The notes beneath the pieces were generated by a model, which saw only the letters and a program-made list of their open reading frames with translations, was not told the DNA's origin and searched no databases. The position numbers were made by a program, and so were the translations under genes. DNA of 64,000 nucleotides from Campylobacter fetus subsp. testudinum 03-427 (lineage in GTDB: Bacteria > Campylobacterota > Campylobacteria > Campylobacterales > Campylobacteraceae), in NCBI GenBank assembly GCA_000495505.1, contig CP006833.1, forward strand, positions 248,001 through 312,000, written 5' to 3'. Positions 9,239 through 17,739 of this stretch are shown piece after piece; position 1 is the first letter of the stretch; the number at the start of each line of letters is the position of its first letter.

Positions 9239-9877
9239 ATGAAAAGAAGCATTTTTAAATTTACCATTTTTGTTTTTTTGATAGTCGCTTGTTTTTTGAT
9301 ATTTGATAACTTGAGTTTTGAAATATTAAAAAACTATATAGAAAGTCATTCTAAATTTAGCGCAGTTATTTATATACTATCTTGGATTATTTTACCTATT
9401 TTTATGTTTCCGGCTGCTATATTGGCTCTTTTGGGTGGAGCGTTTTTTGGAGTTGCTGAAGGTCTGGTTTTGACTATGATAGGAGTTGGTATAAACTCTG
9501 TTATAATGTACTTTATGGGTAAATTTTTAGGCAAGGATTTTTTAGCTAATTTTTTTGATATTTCTAAATTTAAAACATCTTATATAAAAGATGAGTTTTT
9601 TACTATATTTTTGCTTAGACTTATACCTATTATACCTTATAATGCTATAAATTATTTTGCTGGAGCTTTTGCTTTTAGATTTTGGAGATTTTTTTGGGGA
9701 AGCTTTTTTGGTAAAGTTTTGAGTAGTATTGTATTTTTAAATTTAGGAGTAAATGCTTCTAATGTAGGAACCACACAGTTTTGGTGGGCAGTTTTTTGGG
9801 TGTTTGTTTTGGTTTTGGTTTCTATAGTTTTAAAGTTATTTTACGCTCGTATCTTTAAATTTGTAACTAAATTTTAG
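9239..9877 (+). CDS. TVP38/TMEM64 (DedA-like, SNARE-associated) membrane protein
   Basis: This is a 212-residue polytopic inner-membrane protein. The recognisable family core is FMFPAAILALLGGAFFG, then GVGINSVIMYFMGKFLGKDF, and LLRLIPIIPYNAINYFAGAF, the re-entrant PxxPY-type region of the VTT/DedA superfamily. Members are implicated in lipid scrambling or flipping and membrane homeostasis; the substrate here is unknown. The ATG at 9239 follows TTGGAAACT and begins MKRSIFKFTIF; an upstream in-frame TTG at 9203 is less likely. A TATATT at 9213-9218 could be its -10. rdgB follows 48 bases later. Confidence 0.85.
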   Translation: MKRSIFKFTIFVFLIVACFLIFDNLSFEILKNYIESHSKFSAVIYILSWIILPIFMFPAAILALLGGAFFGVAEGLVLTMIGVGINSVIMYFMGKFLGKDFLANFFDISKFKTSYIKDEFFTIFLLRLIPIIPYNAINYFAGAFAFRFWRFFWGSFFGKVLSSIVFLNLGVNASNVGTTQFWWAVFWVFVLVLVSIVLKLFYARIFKFVTKF

Positions 9878-9893
9878 ATTAAGCCATTCTTAG

Positions 9894-9899
9894 TAGAAT
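9894..9899 (+). promoter_or_regulatory. Possible -10 element for rdgB
   Basis: TAGAAT lies 26 bases upstream of the rdgB GTG start, in the short gap after the TVP38-family gene. This spacing would give a leader of about 20 bases containing the AAGGAAAAA ribosome site. Confidence 0.4.
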
Positions 9900-9925
9900 T
9901 ACTTTTTTAAATTCAAGGAAAAATC

Positions 9926-10540
9926 GTGAAAATAGTTTTAGCAACAAATAACAAAGATAAAGTAAAAGAGATAAAAGCCTTTTATAACGGTTATGAAATT
10001 TATGCTCTAAGCGAGATCTGCGAGCCTTTTGAAATCGATGAAACAGGAGCTAGCTTCAAAGAAAATGCACTTATAAAAGCAAGAGCTGTATATGCTAAAC
10101 TTTGTGAGTTAAAGCTTGAAAATGAGTTTATCGCCCTTAGCGACGATAGCGGGATAAGCGTAGAAGCGCTTGGATTTGCACCTGGAATTTACTCAGCAAG
10201 ATACAGCGGACAAGACGCGACTGATGCGAGTAATAGAGAAAAACTTGCTTGCGAACTTCATAAAATCGGACTTAAAAAAAGCAGAGCATTTTATACTGCT
10301 TGCATAGCTGTAGCTTCTAAATTCGGGGATTTTAACACACATGGATTTATGTATGGCACTCTTATAGATGAAGAGCGCGGCGATAATGGTTTTGGGTATG
10401 ATTTTATGTTTATGCCTGATGGTTTTGAGCAGACTATAGGACAATTAGACGTTAAAACAAAACTAGCTATATCTCACAGATCAAAGGGTTTGGAGTTGGC
10501 AAAATACATACTAAAAAGTCTTGAAAAATACTACAAATAA
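9926..10540 (+). CDS. rdgB: XTP/dITP diphosphatase (RdgB/Ham1)
   Basis: RdgB hydrolyses non-canonical purine triphosphates (dITP, XTP) to monophosphates, keeping them out of DNA and RNA. The 204-residue protein starts with KIVLATNNKDKVKEI, the Ham1 substrate-phosphate motif. It carries the metal site in ALSDDSGISVEALGFAPG, the tract YSARYSG, and C-terminal SHRSKGLE, which contacts the base. The start codon is GTG, preceded by AAGGAAAAA; no in-frame ATG is as well placed. A strong terminator follows, so transcription probably ends here, before the TonB-receptor operon. Confidence 0.95.
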   Translation: MKIVLATNNKDKVKEIKAFYNGYEIYALSEICEPFEIDETGASFKENALIKARAVYAKLCELKLENEFIALSDDSGISVEALGFAPGIYSARYSGQDATDASNREKLACELHKIGLKKSRAFYTACIAVASKFGDFNTHGFMYGTLIDEERGDNGFGYDFMFMPDGFEQTIGQLDVKTKLAISHRSKGLELAKYILKSLEKYYK

Positions 10541-10545
10541 TATTT

Positions 10546-10580
10546 AAGTCTAAATTTTTGGTATAAATTTAGACTTTTTC
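10546..10580 (+). terminator. Rho-independent terminator after rdgB
   Basis: A perfect 12-bp stem AAGTCTAAATTT / AAATTTAGACTT (10546-10557 and 10565-10576) with a 7-base loop is followed by a T-rich run. It directly follows the rdgB stop at 10540 and separates it from the uptake operon. Confidence 0.8.
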
Positions 10581-10618
10581 TCTACAAAATATACAAAAAT
10601 ATATAAATTATGTGTAAA

Positions 10619-10634
10619 AAATAAGCACTTATTT
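10619..10634. promoter_or_regulatory. Inverted repeat upstream of the uptake operon
   Basis: AAATAAG-CA-CTTATTT is a 7+7 bp dyad with a 2-base centre in the 272-base leader region before the TonB-dependent receptor gene. The operon's likely -10 (10767-10772) is about 130 bases further on. It does not read as a clear Fur or NikR box, so its role is open. The rest of this intergenic region is AT-rich with no ORF. Confidence 0.3.
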
Positions 10635-10766
10635 GCAAATTTTCATATATTTTGTGTTACTTTCGTTTATCAAATTTAATAAAATTAATATAATATACTA
10701 TTTAAACACCTTTATAATGGAAAATAAACCTTAAAATATAAATTTTACTATTTTCATAAAAGCAGT

Positions 10767-10772
10767 TATAAT
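10767..10772 (+). promoter_or_regulatory. -10 element of the uptake operon
   Basis: A perfect TATAAT lies 41 bases before the receptor ATG and upstream of AGAAAGGA, the ribosome site. No -35 is obvious, as is usual in Campylobacter. Confidence 0.6.
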
Positions 10773-10812
10773 AGCCCAAATTGAATTTTGTTTAGAAAGG
10801 ATTTAAATTTAT

Positions 10813-12867
10813 ATGAAAAAAACATTGATTTTAAGTTGTGCCCTGAGTTCGGTGCTATTTGGAGCTGATGGTGTTTATGATCTTGGTCGTATCGAAGTAA
10901 CTACGCCAAATCAAAAACAAACCATAGCAGAAGGAAGTGACGCGGTAGTTACTCAAAAAGAGATCTCAGAGTCTCTTTCAACTAATGTAGATCAAGCCAT
11001 TAGAAATACTCCTGGTATATATACGACTCCTTACGCGCTAGGATCTCGTGGTGAAGCAGATATAGGGATTCGTGGATTTGGTCGTACGCAAATAGGATTG
11101 TTCATAGATGGAATCCCAGTAAATTCGATCTATGATAGGCAAACTGACTGGTCGCAATTTAATACATATGATGTATCTCAAATCGATATAGCAAAAGGCT
11201 TTGTAAGTCCGATTTATGGTATAAACTCAATGGGAGGCGCTGTAAATATCATCAGCACTAAACCTACAAAAGAGCTTGAAGCAGGGCTAAAATATGGATT
11301 ATTATCTGGTAAAGAAAATCAATTTGGTGCAAATGTAGGCACAAATCAAGGAAATTGGTATTCTAGTTTTAGCTACTCTTTAGTTGATCGTGATAGTTTT
11401 CCTCTTTCAAATGATTATAAATCTACAGAGTATCAGTCTGGAGATAAAGCAAGAAATAGCTACTACAAAAATCAGACATTCAAAGCAAAAGTCGGTTTTG
11501 AACCAAGCGAAGGAAGCGAATACTCACTTAACGCTGTTATCCAAAGAGGCGAAAAGGGCGGTACTGTAAATGCAAACGGCGGCGGTCGTTTTTGGGACTG
11601 GCCAAATTATGATAAAAACACTGTTTATTTCTTAGGTCAAACTCAGATAAATGATAAGTGGAGCTTAAACTCAAAGCTGTATTGGGATAATTTTTATAAT
11701 ATTTTACATATGAAAGGCGGCGTTGGAAAAAATGGAACTATCACACCACAAGGATTTAGGGGCGTAAGCGTTTATGATGATGATAGTTTTGGTTTGATAG
11801 AAACCGCAAAATACCAGATAGACGATACAAAAGAGCTTCAATTTGGTGTAAATCTGCGTTATAACCATACGAATAATGATAACTATAACTTTGTAGATCC
11901 AAATAAAGGTAACTTTAGCAAAGGTAATTTTACAGACGCAGATGAGTATGAAGACCTCCAGACTTCGTTGTTTGTGCAGTTTGGTCATCAGCTAAATGAT
12001 ACTTGGCGTTACGTGGTATCAGCTGGATATGATAGAGTTGATACTATAACTGCCATAAGAAAACGTTCAGCTACAAGCGATGGAAAACTTGATTATGAAG
12101 TGGATTTGTGGGATTGGAATGCTCAAACTATATTTTTTGCGGATTGGGATAGTGCAAATACAACCCATTTTAATATAGGTAAGAAAAATAATCTTCCTAC
12201 TTTAAAAACTCGTTATGGCACACCGTGGGGAGCAAGAATACCAAATCCAAATTTAGATACAGAATCAATCTATAATATGGAAATCGGTCATAAATTTGAT
12301 AATGGCTCTACGATGCTTGGTGCAACTGCATTTTACAATATCTTAGAAAACTCTATCATAACAGTAAATGGGCTAAAAGGATGTGATAATCCTGATTCAA
12401 AAAACGGTTGTTCTATGCTAGATAATGCAAACGGCGGTTATAGTTACGGTTTTGAGCTATCAGCTGAGCAAAAATTGTTCAATGATAGAGTAAATATAGG
12501 AGCAAACTATACTTATACACAAAAAGAGACTTCAGCAGATGCAAATAACGGCGTTAAACTAACCAAAATTCAAGATTATCCAAATCATATAGCAAACGCA
12601 TTTATCGCTTATAGCCCTATAAATAAAGTTGATTTGATACTCAGTGGAACATATAGAAGTGCGCAATGGACATATGATGAGATAACTGGATATGAAAATG
12701 AAAACGATGATGTATTTTTGATGGATCTAAAAGCGAATTTCAGACCTTATAAATCTGTTGAGCTAAGCGTTGGAGCTACAAATTTACTTGATGAAAACTA
12801 TCAATACAACGGTGGCTATTATATGGCTGGTAGAAGATTTTTTGTAACTGCGGAGTATAAATACTAA
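10813..12867 (+). CDS. TonB-dependent outer-membrane receptor
   Basis: This 684-residue porin-like receptor imports a scarce, large or chelated substrate using TonB energy. Residues 1-~18 are a signal peptide. DLGRIEVTT (23-31) is a TonB-box-like segment. A plug domain follows with the typical RNTPGIYT, GIRGFG, FIDGIP and GINSMGGAVNIIS. Then comes a ~530-residue beta-barrel ending in aromatic-rich strands with a C-terminal Tyr, the BAM signal. It is first in an operon with its own binding protein, permease, ATPase and ExbB-ExbD-TonB. Iron-siderophore, haem, nickel, cobalt and cobalamin are all possible; nothing in the receptor alone decides. Confidence 0.93.
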   Translation: MKKTLILSCALSSVLFGADGVYDLGRIEVTTPNQKQTIAEGSDAVVTQKEISESLSTNVDQAIRNTPGIYTTPYALGSRGEADIGIRGFGRTQIGLFIDGIPVNSIYDRQTDWSQFNTYDVSQIDIAKGFVSPIYGINSMGGAVNIISTKPTKELEAGLKYGLLSGKENQFGANVGTNQGNWYSSFSYSLVDRDSFPLSNDYKSTEYQSGDKARNSYYKNQTFKAKVGFEPSEGSEYSLNAVIQRGEKGGTVNANGGGRFWDWPNYDKNTVYFLGQTQINDKWSLNSKLYWDNFYNILHMKGGVGKNGTITPQGFRGVSVYDDDSFGLIETAKYQIDDTKELQFGVNLRYNHTNNDNYNFVDPNKGNFSKGNFTDADEYEDLQTSLFVQFGHQLNDTWRYVVSAGYDRVDTITAIRKRSATSDGKLDYEVDLWDWNAQTIFFADWDSANTTHFNIGKKNNLPTLKTRYGTPWGARIPNPNLDTESIYNMEIGHKFDNGSTMLGATAFYNILENSIITVNGLKGCDNPDSKNGCSMLDNANGGYSYGFELSAEQKLFNDRVNIGANYTYTQKETSADANNGVKLTKIQDYPNHIANAFIAYSPINKVDLILSGTYRSAQWTYDEITGYENENDDVFLMDLKANFRPYKSVELSVGATNLLDENYQYNGGYYMAGRRFFVTAEYKY

Positions 12868-13814
12868 TGAAACACGGGATCTTTGCGTTATTTGAAAATT
12901 TAGAAAATGACGAGAAAAAGAGTTTTAAAGAGGCGTTTAAAACTATAAAATTTATAGAAAAATTAGGCTTTGATGAAGCGTGGATAAGTGAGCATCATTT
13001 TAATAGTTTCTCTCTTACTTCTAGTCCAGTTGCTCTTGCGGCCTACGCTTTGGCAAAAACAAAACGCCTTAAAATCGGCGTTGCGGGATTTATACTTCCT
13101 GCTTATGACACTCTTCGCTTAGCTAGTGATATAGCAAATTTAGAAGCGATCAGCGGCGGTAGATTAATAACTGGTTTTGCAAAAGGCTCTTTTCCTATCA
13201 TCGATAAAGTTCAAGGCAGAGATCCAAATTTAAACAGAAAGATTATGCTTGAAAAGCTTGATGAGCTAAATTTGATGTTTGATGAGCTTAATATCACTCC
13301 AAAAGTACATAAACCACAGTTTTATATGGCAAGTGTGCATGATGAGAGCTTGGGATTTGCCGCTAGACGCGGATATCCTATTTTAGTGAGCATTAGATCA
13401 AGTATAGATGATGTTTTGAGCATAAAAGAGCGTTATAAAAAAATAGCTGGATTTTATCCGAAAATGGGACTGATCAGAGCTATAAATATAAACCAAAACA
13501 GAGATAAATCAAACCTTGAAGCTAGTAAAGCTATAAGCTTTTTCTTTAAAGCGATGACCGGAGCGCAAAACGAAGCTACATTTGAAATGGTAAAAGGTAG
13601 TGAGTATGAAAAACTTAGAAATGAGTTTTTCGACCCAGAACTGCTACAAAAATTTGCCATAACAGGAGACGTAAAAGAGTGTAAAAAGCAGGTTTTAGAG
13701 CTAGTAAATGTTACTAATATAGATCATATCCTTTTAAAACCAGCAGCTTTAAGCTACAAACGTCATAAAGAAATTTTAAAAGATTACGCTAGAAAGATAA
13801 TGCCTTATGTTTAA
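12867..13814 (+). CDS. Luciferase-like (LLM class) flavin-dependent monooxygenase
   Basis: This 315-residue protein has the bacterial-luciferase TIM-barrel pattern. IEKLGFDEAWISEHHF contains E42-H43-H44-F45, equivalent to the luciferase flavin/peroxide-stabilising histidines. RLKIGVAGFILP and the Gly-rich ISGGRLITGFAKG follow. Members use reduced FMN and oxygen to oxidise or cleave organic substrates. Its ATG overlaps the receptor stop by one base and its end overlaps the binding-protein gene by 8 bases, so it belongs to the uptake operon. I infer that it acts on the imported ligand. There is no luxB or lux aldehyde-pathway gene, so light emission is not suggested. The substrate is unknown. 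Confidence 0.88.
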   Translation: MKHGIFALFENLENDEKKSFKEAFKTIKFIEKLGFDEAWISEHHFNSFSLTSSPVALAAYALAKTKRLKIGVAGFILPAYDTLRLASDIANLEAISGGRLITGFAKGSFPIIDKVQGRDPNLNRKIMLEKLDELNLMFDELNITPKVHKPQFYMASVHDESLGFAARRGYPILVSIRSSIDDVLSIKERYKKIAGFYPKMGLIRAININQNRDKSNLEASKAISFFFKAMTGAQNEATFEMVKGSEYEKLRNEFFDPELLQKFAITGDVKECKKQVLELVNVTNIDHILLKPAALSYKRHKEILKDYARKIMPYV

Positions 13815-14820
13815 ATTTATACTTTTGTGTTTTTTGGCTATAGTGGCTAATGCGAGTTTGATTTTAGGTAAATTTGAGTGTCAAAACTGCGAAAATCTAA
13901 ATCCGCAAAATATCAAAAAAGTCTATGCGAGCAATCCTACTTTGCTATACTCACTCTATAGTTTTGATAAAAGCTTGATAGCAGGACTTGTTTTTGAATT
14001 TTGGGATATCGAAAAAAGATATCTTGATAAAAATGTATATAGTTTGCCAGTCGTAGGTGGATTTTACGGACAAGGTAGAGTGCCAAATATCGAAATGGTT
14101 CTAAGCCTAAAGCCAAATCTCATCATAACTAGTATAAATACAAAAGACGATCCAAAATACGGCGGAATTTTTAGATCTCTTAAAGTACCTGTGTTATATA
14201 TAGACGACGAAGATAGCTTTGGAGTTCAGATATATAAGGCGTTTGGCGAGATTTTTGGTAACCAAAAAAAAGCAGATGAGCTGATAGCTTACGCCGAGCA
14301 AAGCCAAAAAATGGCTGAGAGTTTAGCGAAGTTAGGCTTAAATAAGCCAAGTGTGTATTACGCTTTTGGTAGTGACGGACTTGAAACTGAGTGCGGAAGC
14401 TCAAGTTTTATAAAACTAGTAGATCTAGCAGGTGGAGATACGGCTAAGTTTAAGTGCAAATCAAAAAACAAAATGAGCCGCGTAAAGGCGGATTTTGAAA
14501 AGATCTTGGCGGCAAACCCTGAAGTCATACTGGTCTATGAAAAGGAATTTTTTGATAAAATTTGGAGTGATAAAAAGTGGAATTTGATAAACGCAGTTAA
14601 AAATAAAAGAGTCTATCTCATACCTAGAAGTCCTTTTTCATGGGTTGGAAAACCTGCTAGTTTTACAAAACTTTTGGGGCTTAGATGGCTCATAGATGTT
14701 TTGCATAAAGACGCTTTGAATATAGATATCAGGCGTGAAGCAAGTGAGTTTTACAAGCTATTTTTGTATGTGGATCTAAGTAAAGACGACCTGGATTTTA
14801 TATTAAATGAAAAAAATTAG
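13807..14820 (+). CDS. Periplasmic binding protein of a FecB/BtuF-type ABC importer
   Basis: This 337-residue protein has a signal peptide with likely cleavage after ANA near residue 16. It shows the PF01497 pattern for chelated-metal or B12 binding proteins: a first lobe with NIEMVLSLKPNLIITS, a long linking helix around 150-178, and a second lobe with AANPEVILVYE and VYLIPRSPF. It has a C-terminal extension of ~50 residues. Four cysteines (C25, C28 in CQNC, C196, C217) lie in the mature part, which is unusual and could form disulfides or help hold metal. It overlaps the genes on both sides (8 and 14 bases), indicating tight coupling with the permease. Confidence 0.88.
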   Translation: MFKFILLCFLAIVANASLILGKFECQNCENLNPQNIKKVYASNPTLLYSLYSFDKSLIAGLVFEFWDIEKRYLDKNVYSLPVVGGFYGQGRVPNIEMVLSLKPNLIITSINTKDDPKYGGIFRSLKVPVLYIDDEDSFGVQIYKAFGEIFGNQKKADELIAYAEQSQKMAESLAKLGLNKPSVYYAFGSDGLETECGSSSFIKLVDLAGGDTAKFKCKSKNKMSRVKADFEKILAANPEVILVYEKEFFDKIWSDKKWNLINAVKNKRVYLIPRSPFSWVGKPASFTKLLGLRWLIDVLHKDALNIDIRREASEFYKLFLYVDLSKDDLDFILNEKN

Positions 14821-15787
14821 TTTTATTTTTCTTTTTGCTCTGCTTGTTATATTTAGTGTTATCTCTTTGACAAATGGTAAATTTGATATAAGTATGAGTG
14901 AATATCTAAGAGTTTTTACGGGGATTTTTAGCGGTGAGCAAATTCCTGCTTCTGTTATCGTGCTTGATATCAGACTTCCTAGAGTGATCGCCGCTATCAT
15001 CATAGGTGCAGCGCTTGGAGTAGCAGGTGGTGCTTATCAAAATATGTTTATAAATCCTTTGGTAAGTCCGTCTATCCTTGGAGTTTTGAGTGGTGCTAGT
15101 TTTGGAGCGGCACTTGCTATGGTGATGAGTTGTAGTCTGTTTTATCAGATGTTTTTTACTTTTGTATTTGGTTTCGCGGCTGTTTTTTTAGCGGTGATCA
15201 TCGCGGTATTTGGCGGAAGTAAAAATATGATAATGCTAGTTCTTGGCGGTGTTATATCAAGCTCTCTTTTTAGCTCATTTTTAGCAGTTTTAAAGTATGC
15301 AGCAGACCCAAACGAAACGCTTCCTGCTATAACTTATTTTCTTATGGGAAGTCTTAGTTTTGCTACAAAAGACGTTGTTTTTGTGGTTTTTATACCTATG
15401 ATTTTTGGTACTTTGACACTTATACTTCTTGGCAAACAGATAGACGCTCTTAGTATGGGTGAAGAAGAGGCAAAAAGCCTTGGGGTAAATGTTAGAACGC
15501 TTAAAATTTGTGTTATATTTTTTGCTACTTTGATATCTGCTTTAAGTGTGATGTTAGCAGGAATCATAGGCTGGATAGGGCTTATCGTGCCTCATATTGC
15601 TAGATTTGTTTATGGAGCAAACTCACGCACTATGCTGTTTAGTTCGGCATTTATCGGAGCTTTGTTTTTGCTTGTTTGTGATCTTTTAAGCAAGGAGCTT
15701 TTTACTTACGAAGTTCCTATTGGCATAGTTTCAAGTCTGTTTGGAATTCCTATATTTTTAGCGGTTCTGCTTAGGAGAAAGGTTTGA
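14807..15787 (+). CDS. FecCD-family ABC transporter permease
   Basis: The 326-residue inner-membrane permease carries the BtuC/FecCD signatures. RLPRVIAAIIIGAALGVAGG is followed by YQNMFINPLVSPSILGVLSG, with the coupling region GEEEAKSLGVNVRTLK and a later GWIGLIVPHIAR. About ten membrane helices are expected, and it should act as a homodimer. It overlaps the binding-protein gene by 14 bases and the ATPase gene by 4. In this family the substrates are iron-siderophores, haem, cobalamin or related metal complexes. Confidence 0.94.
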   Translation: MKKISFIFLFALLVIFSVISLTNGKFDISMSEYLRVFTGIFSGEQIPASVIVLDIRLPRVIAAIIIGAALGVAGGAYQNMFINPLVSPSILGVLSGASFGAALAMVMSCSLFYQMFFTFVFGFAAVFLAVIIAVFGGSKNMIMLVLGGVISSSLFSSFLAVLKYAADPNETLPAITYFLMGSLSFATKDVVFVVFIPMIFGTLTLILLGKQIDALSMGEEEAKSLGVNVRTLKICVIFFATLISALSVMLAGIIGWIGLIVPHIARFVYGANSRTMLFSSAFIGALFLLVCDLLSKELFTYEVPIGIVSSLFGIPIFLAVLLRRKV

Positions 15788-16512
15788 TAAAGCTAGTAAA
15801 TTTAAACGTGAAATATGCTAAAAAAGAGATATTAAATCAAATTTGCTTTGAGTTTGAGGGCGGAATTTTAAATATACTTGGCGAAAACGGTTCTGGTAAG
15901 TCAAGCCTTTTAAAAGCTAGTTTGGGGCTTATCAAATTTAGTGGAGATGTTTTGATAAACGGAGCTAATTTGCGTTCTTTTAGTGCAAAAGAGTTAGCAA
16001 AACTCATAAGCTATATACCACAATCAAACTTCACTCCATTTAACTATAGCGTACTTGATATGGTTTTGATGGGAAGACTTGCATATAAAAATTTGTTTGA
16101 TAATTACTCTAAAAATGACCGACTTATAGCTATGGAATCCTTAGAAAGACTTGGCATAGCAAATTTAGTAAATGACGAGTTTTTAAATCTTAGCGGAGGG
16201 CAAAAACAGCTTGTTTTGATAGCTAGATCTTTGGCTGCGAAAGCAAAAACCATCATAATGGACGAGCCAGTAAATGGACTTGACTTTGGCAATCAAATAA
16301 GGCTTTTAGAAATGATAAAAACGGTTGCTACTAATGGTTGCAATTTTATCATAACCACACATCATCCAAGACACGCTAAATTTGTAGGTGGAAGGGCGAT
16401 TTTGATAAAAAATGGTGAGATATTTAAAGATACTGCTAGTGAATTTTTGGATAGTTCTTTGATATCTCAATTATACGGAGTTGATTATAAAAAATACGAG
16501 GAATTACTATGA
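15784..16512 (+). CDS. ABC transporter ATP-binding protein (FepC/BtuD type)
   Basis: The 242-residue ATPase energises the FecCD permease. Walker A is GENGSGKSS (33-41), the Q-loop is in YIPQSNFTPFNYSV, the ABC signature is LSGGQ (136-140), Walker B is IIMDE (157-161) and the switch histidine is in TTHHP. The start is TTG at 15784, overlapping the permease stop, with AGGAGAAAGG directly upstream. Its stop overlaps the methyltransferase ATG, so the genes are translationally coupled. The complete set of catalytic motifs indicates a working transporter. Confidence 0.95.
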   Translation: MIKLVNLNVKYAKKEILNQICFEFEGGILNILGENGSGKSSLLKASLGLIKFSGDVLINGANLRSFSAKELAKLISYIPQSNFTPFNYSVLDMVLMGRLAYKNLFDNYSKNDRLIAMESLERLGIANLVNDEFLNLSGGQKQLVLIARSLAAKAKTIIMDEPVNGLDFGNQIRLLEMIKTVATNGCNFIITTHHPRHAKFVGGRAILIKNGEIFKDTASEFLDSSLISQLYGVDYKKYEELL

Positions 16513-17300
16513 TGATGAGTTCAAATTACGATGAGATAGACTTTGCAAAGCTTTATATAGAGCAAAAAAAGATAAGCACTTTTAAGCCAAAAAGTAGTGC
16601 GGACTGGGATAAAAAAGCTTCAAGTATGAATGAAAGCGTGCATAAAAGCTATTACGCAGATGAGTTTGTGAGTAAGATAAAATTTGATAAATCCACTACC
16701 GTTTTGGATATGGGATGTGGTCCTGGAACTATAGGATTAAAGCTTGCAAAACACGTTAAAAATGTGCTTTGCTGCGATTATAGTGACGAGATGTTAAAAT
16801 GTGTCAAGCAAAATGCAAGAAATTTAAATTTAGATAATGTCAGCGTTAAAAAGATATCGTTTGAAGATAACTGGGAAGAGCTTCCAAAATGCGATATAGT
16901 CACTGCTTCAAGGTGTCTTGCAGTGAAGGACGCAAAAGACGCTTTAACTAAGCTTATTAGCAAGGCAAACAAAGCAGTTTATATAACTTACAACACTGGA
17001 AAAACTTTTTTAGACGATGAAATAAGCGAAATTCTAAGCTCCAAAGTCTATCCAAAGCCTGATTATATCTATATCTTAAATATACTTTATCAGATGGGTT
17101 ACCGCGCGAAAGTTGATTTTATAGGTCATAGTGATTGTAAATTTAAAACAGAAACTTTCGATGAGTTTATCACAGCGGTACAATGGAGTTATGGAGAAAA
17201 AGTAAATGACGCAGATAGGCAAAATTTAAAAATTTATTATGAAAAAAATCGCACTACATACAAAGAGATGAGCTGGGCTTTTATAGAAATTTTAGTTTGA
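16509..17300 (+). CDS. Class I SAM-dependent methyltransferase
   Basis: This 263-residue Rossmann-type methyltransferase has SAM motif [11 protein letters not shown] (D67-T74), the motif II acidic residue in CCDYSD (D90), and a third segment KCDIVTASR. The N-terminal ~50 residues include [19 protein letters not shown], probably the substrate cap. It starts with three consecutive Met codons; GAGG 6 bases upstream favours the first. It overlaps the ATPase gene by 4 bases and lies 10 bases before exbB. I infer it methylates the transported ligand or its breakdown product; a regulatory or unrelated target cannot be excluded. Confidence 0.88.
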   Translation: MMMSSNYDEIDFAKLYIEQKKISTFKPKSSADWDKKASSMNESVHKSYYADEFVSKIKFDKSTTVLDMGCGPGTIGLKLAKHVKNVLCCDYSDEMLKCVKQNARNLNLDNVSVKKISFEDNWEELPKCDIVTASRCLAVKDAKDALTKLISKANKAVYITYNTGKTFLDDEISEILSSKVYPKPDYIYILNILYQMGYRAKVDFIGHSDCKFKTETFDEFITAVQWSYGEKVNDADRQNLKIYYEKNRTTYKEMSWAFIEILV

Positions 17301-17310
17301 GGTCGGCATT

Positions 17311-17739
17311 ATGGAGATAGTTCTGTTTTTAAAGCAAAATGTTGATTATATCATTATGGGAATTTTAGGTTTTATGAGTTTTTTCGCGCTGTATTTTACC
17401 ATTGAAAGAGCTCTTTTTTATAGTTTTGTAGATATTGGGCGTTTTAAAAGCACTAAATCGCTTGAGATGGCACTTACTAAAAACTTAACTTTTTTGTACG
17501 TGATATACTCAAACGCTCCTTATGTAGGACTTTTAGGAACGGTTTGTGGGATAATGATAACGTTTTACGATATGGGCGCTTCAGGAAATATAGACGCAAA
17601 TACTATAATGATAGGACTTTCTTTAGCTCTTAAAGCCACCGCTCTTGGTATCGCTGTAGCTATACCAACTTTAGTGATATATAATTTACTAAATAGAAAA
17701 GTTGATGTTTTGCTAGCCAAATTCGAGGAAACGCTTTGA
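17311..17739 (+). CDS. exbB: ExbB proton-channel subunit
   Basis: ExbB forms the pentameric channel of the TonB energising complex. The 142-residue protein is the short form. It has a first membrane helix near 14-34, then the family core [20 protein letters not shown], and a third helix with [18 protein letters not shown] that lines the proton path. It follows the methyltransferase gene by 10 bases and overlaps exbD, giving the operon its own energiser. It resembles the short ExbB used with TonB in epsilonproteobacteria more than TolQ. Confidence 0.93.
   Translation: MEIVLFLKQNVDYIIMGILGFMSFFALYFTIERALFYSFVDIGRFKSTKSLEMALTKNLTFLYVIYSNAPYVGLLGTVCGIMITFYDMGASGNIDANTIMIGLSLALKATALGIAVAIPTLVIYNLLNRKVDVLLAKFEETL

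Noticed and set aside
10581-10812. Fur or NikR operator in front of the TonB-receptor gene
   Set aside because: I looked for GATAATNATTATC-type and TATWATT-N11-AATWATA patterns and found only loose AT-rich partial matches.
12867-13814. True bioluminescence (LuxA)
   Set aside because: There is no luxB, luxCDE or related gene, and the gene lies inside a transport operon.
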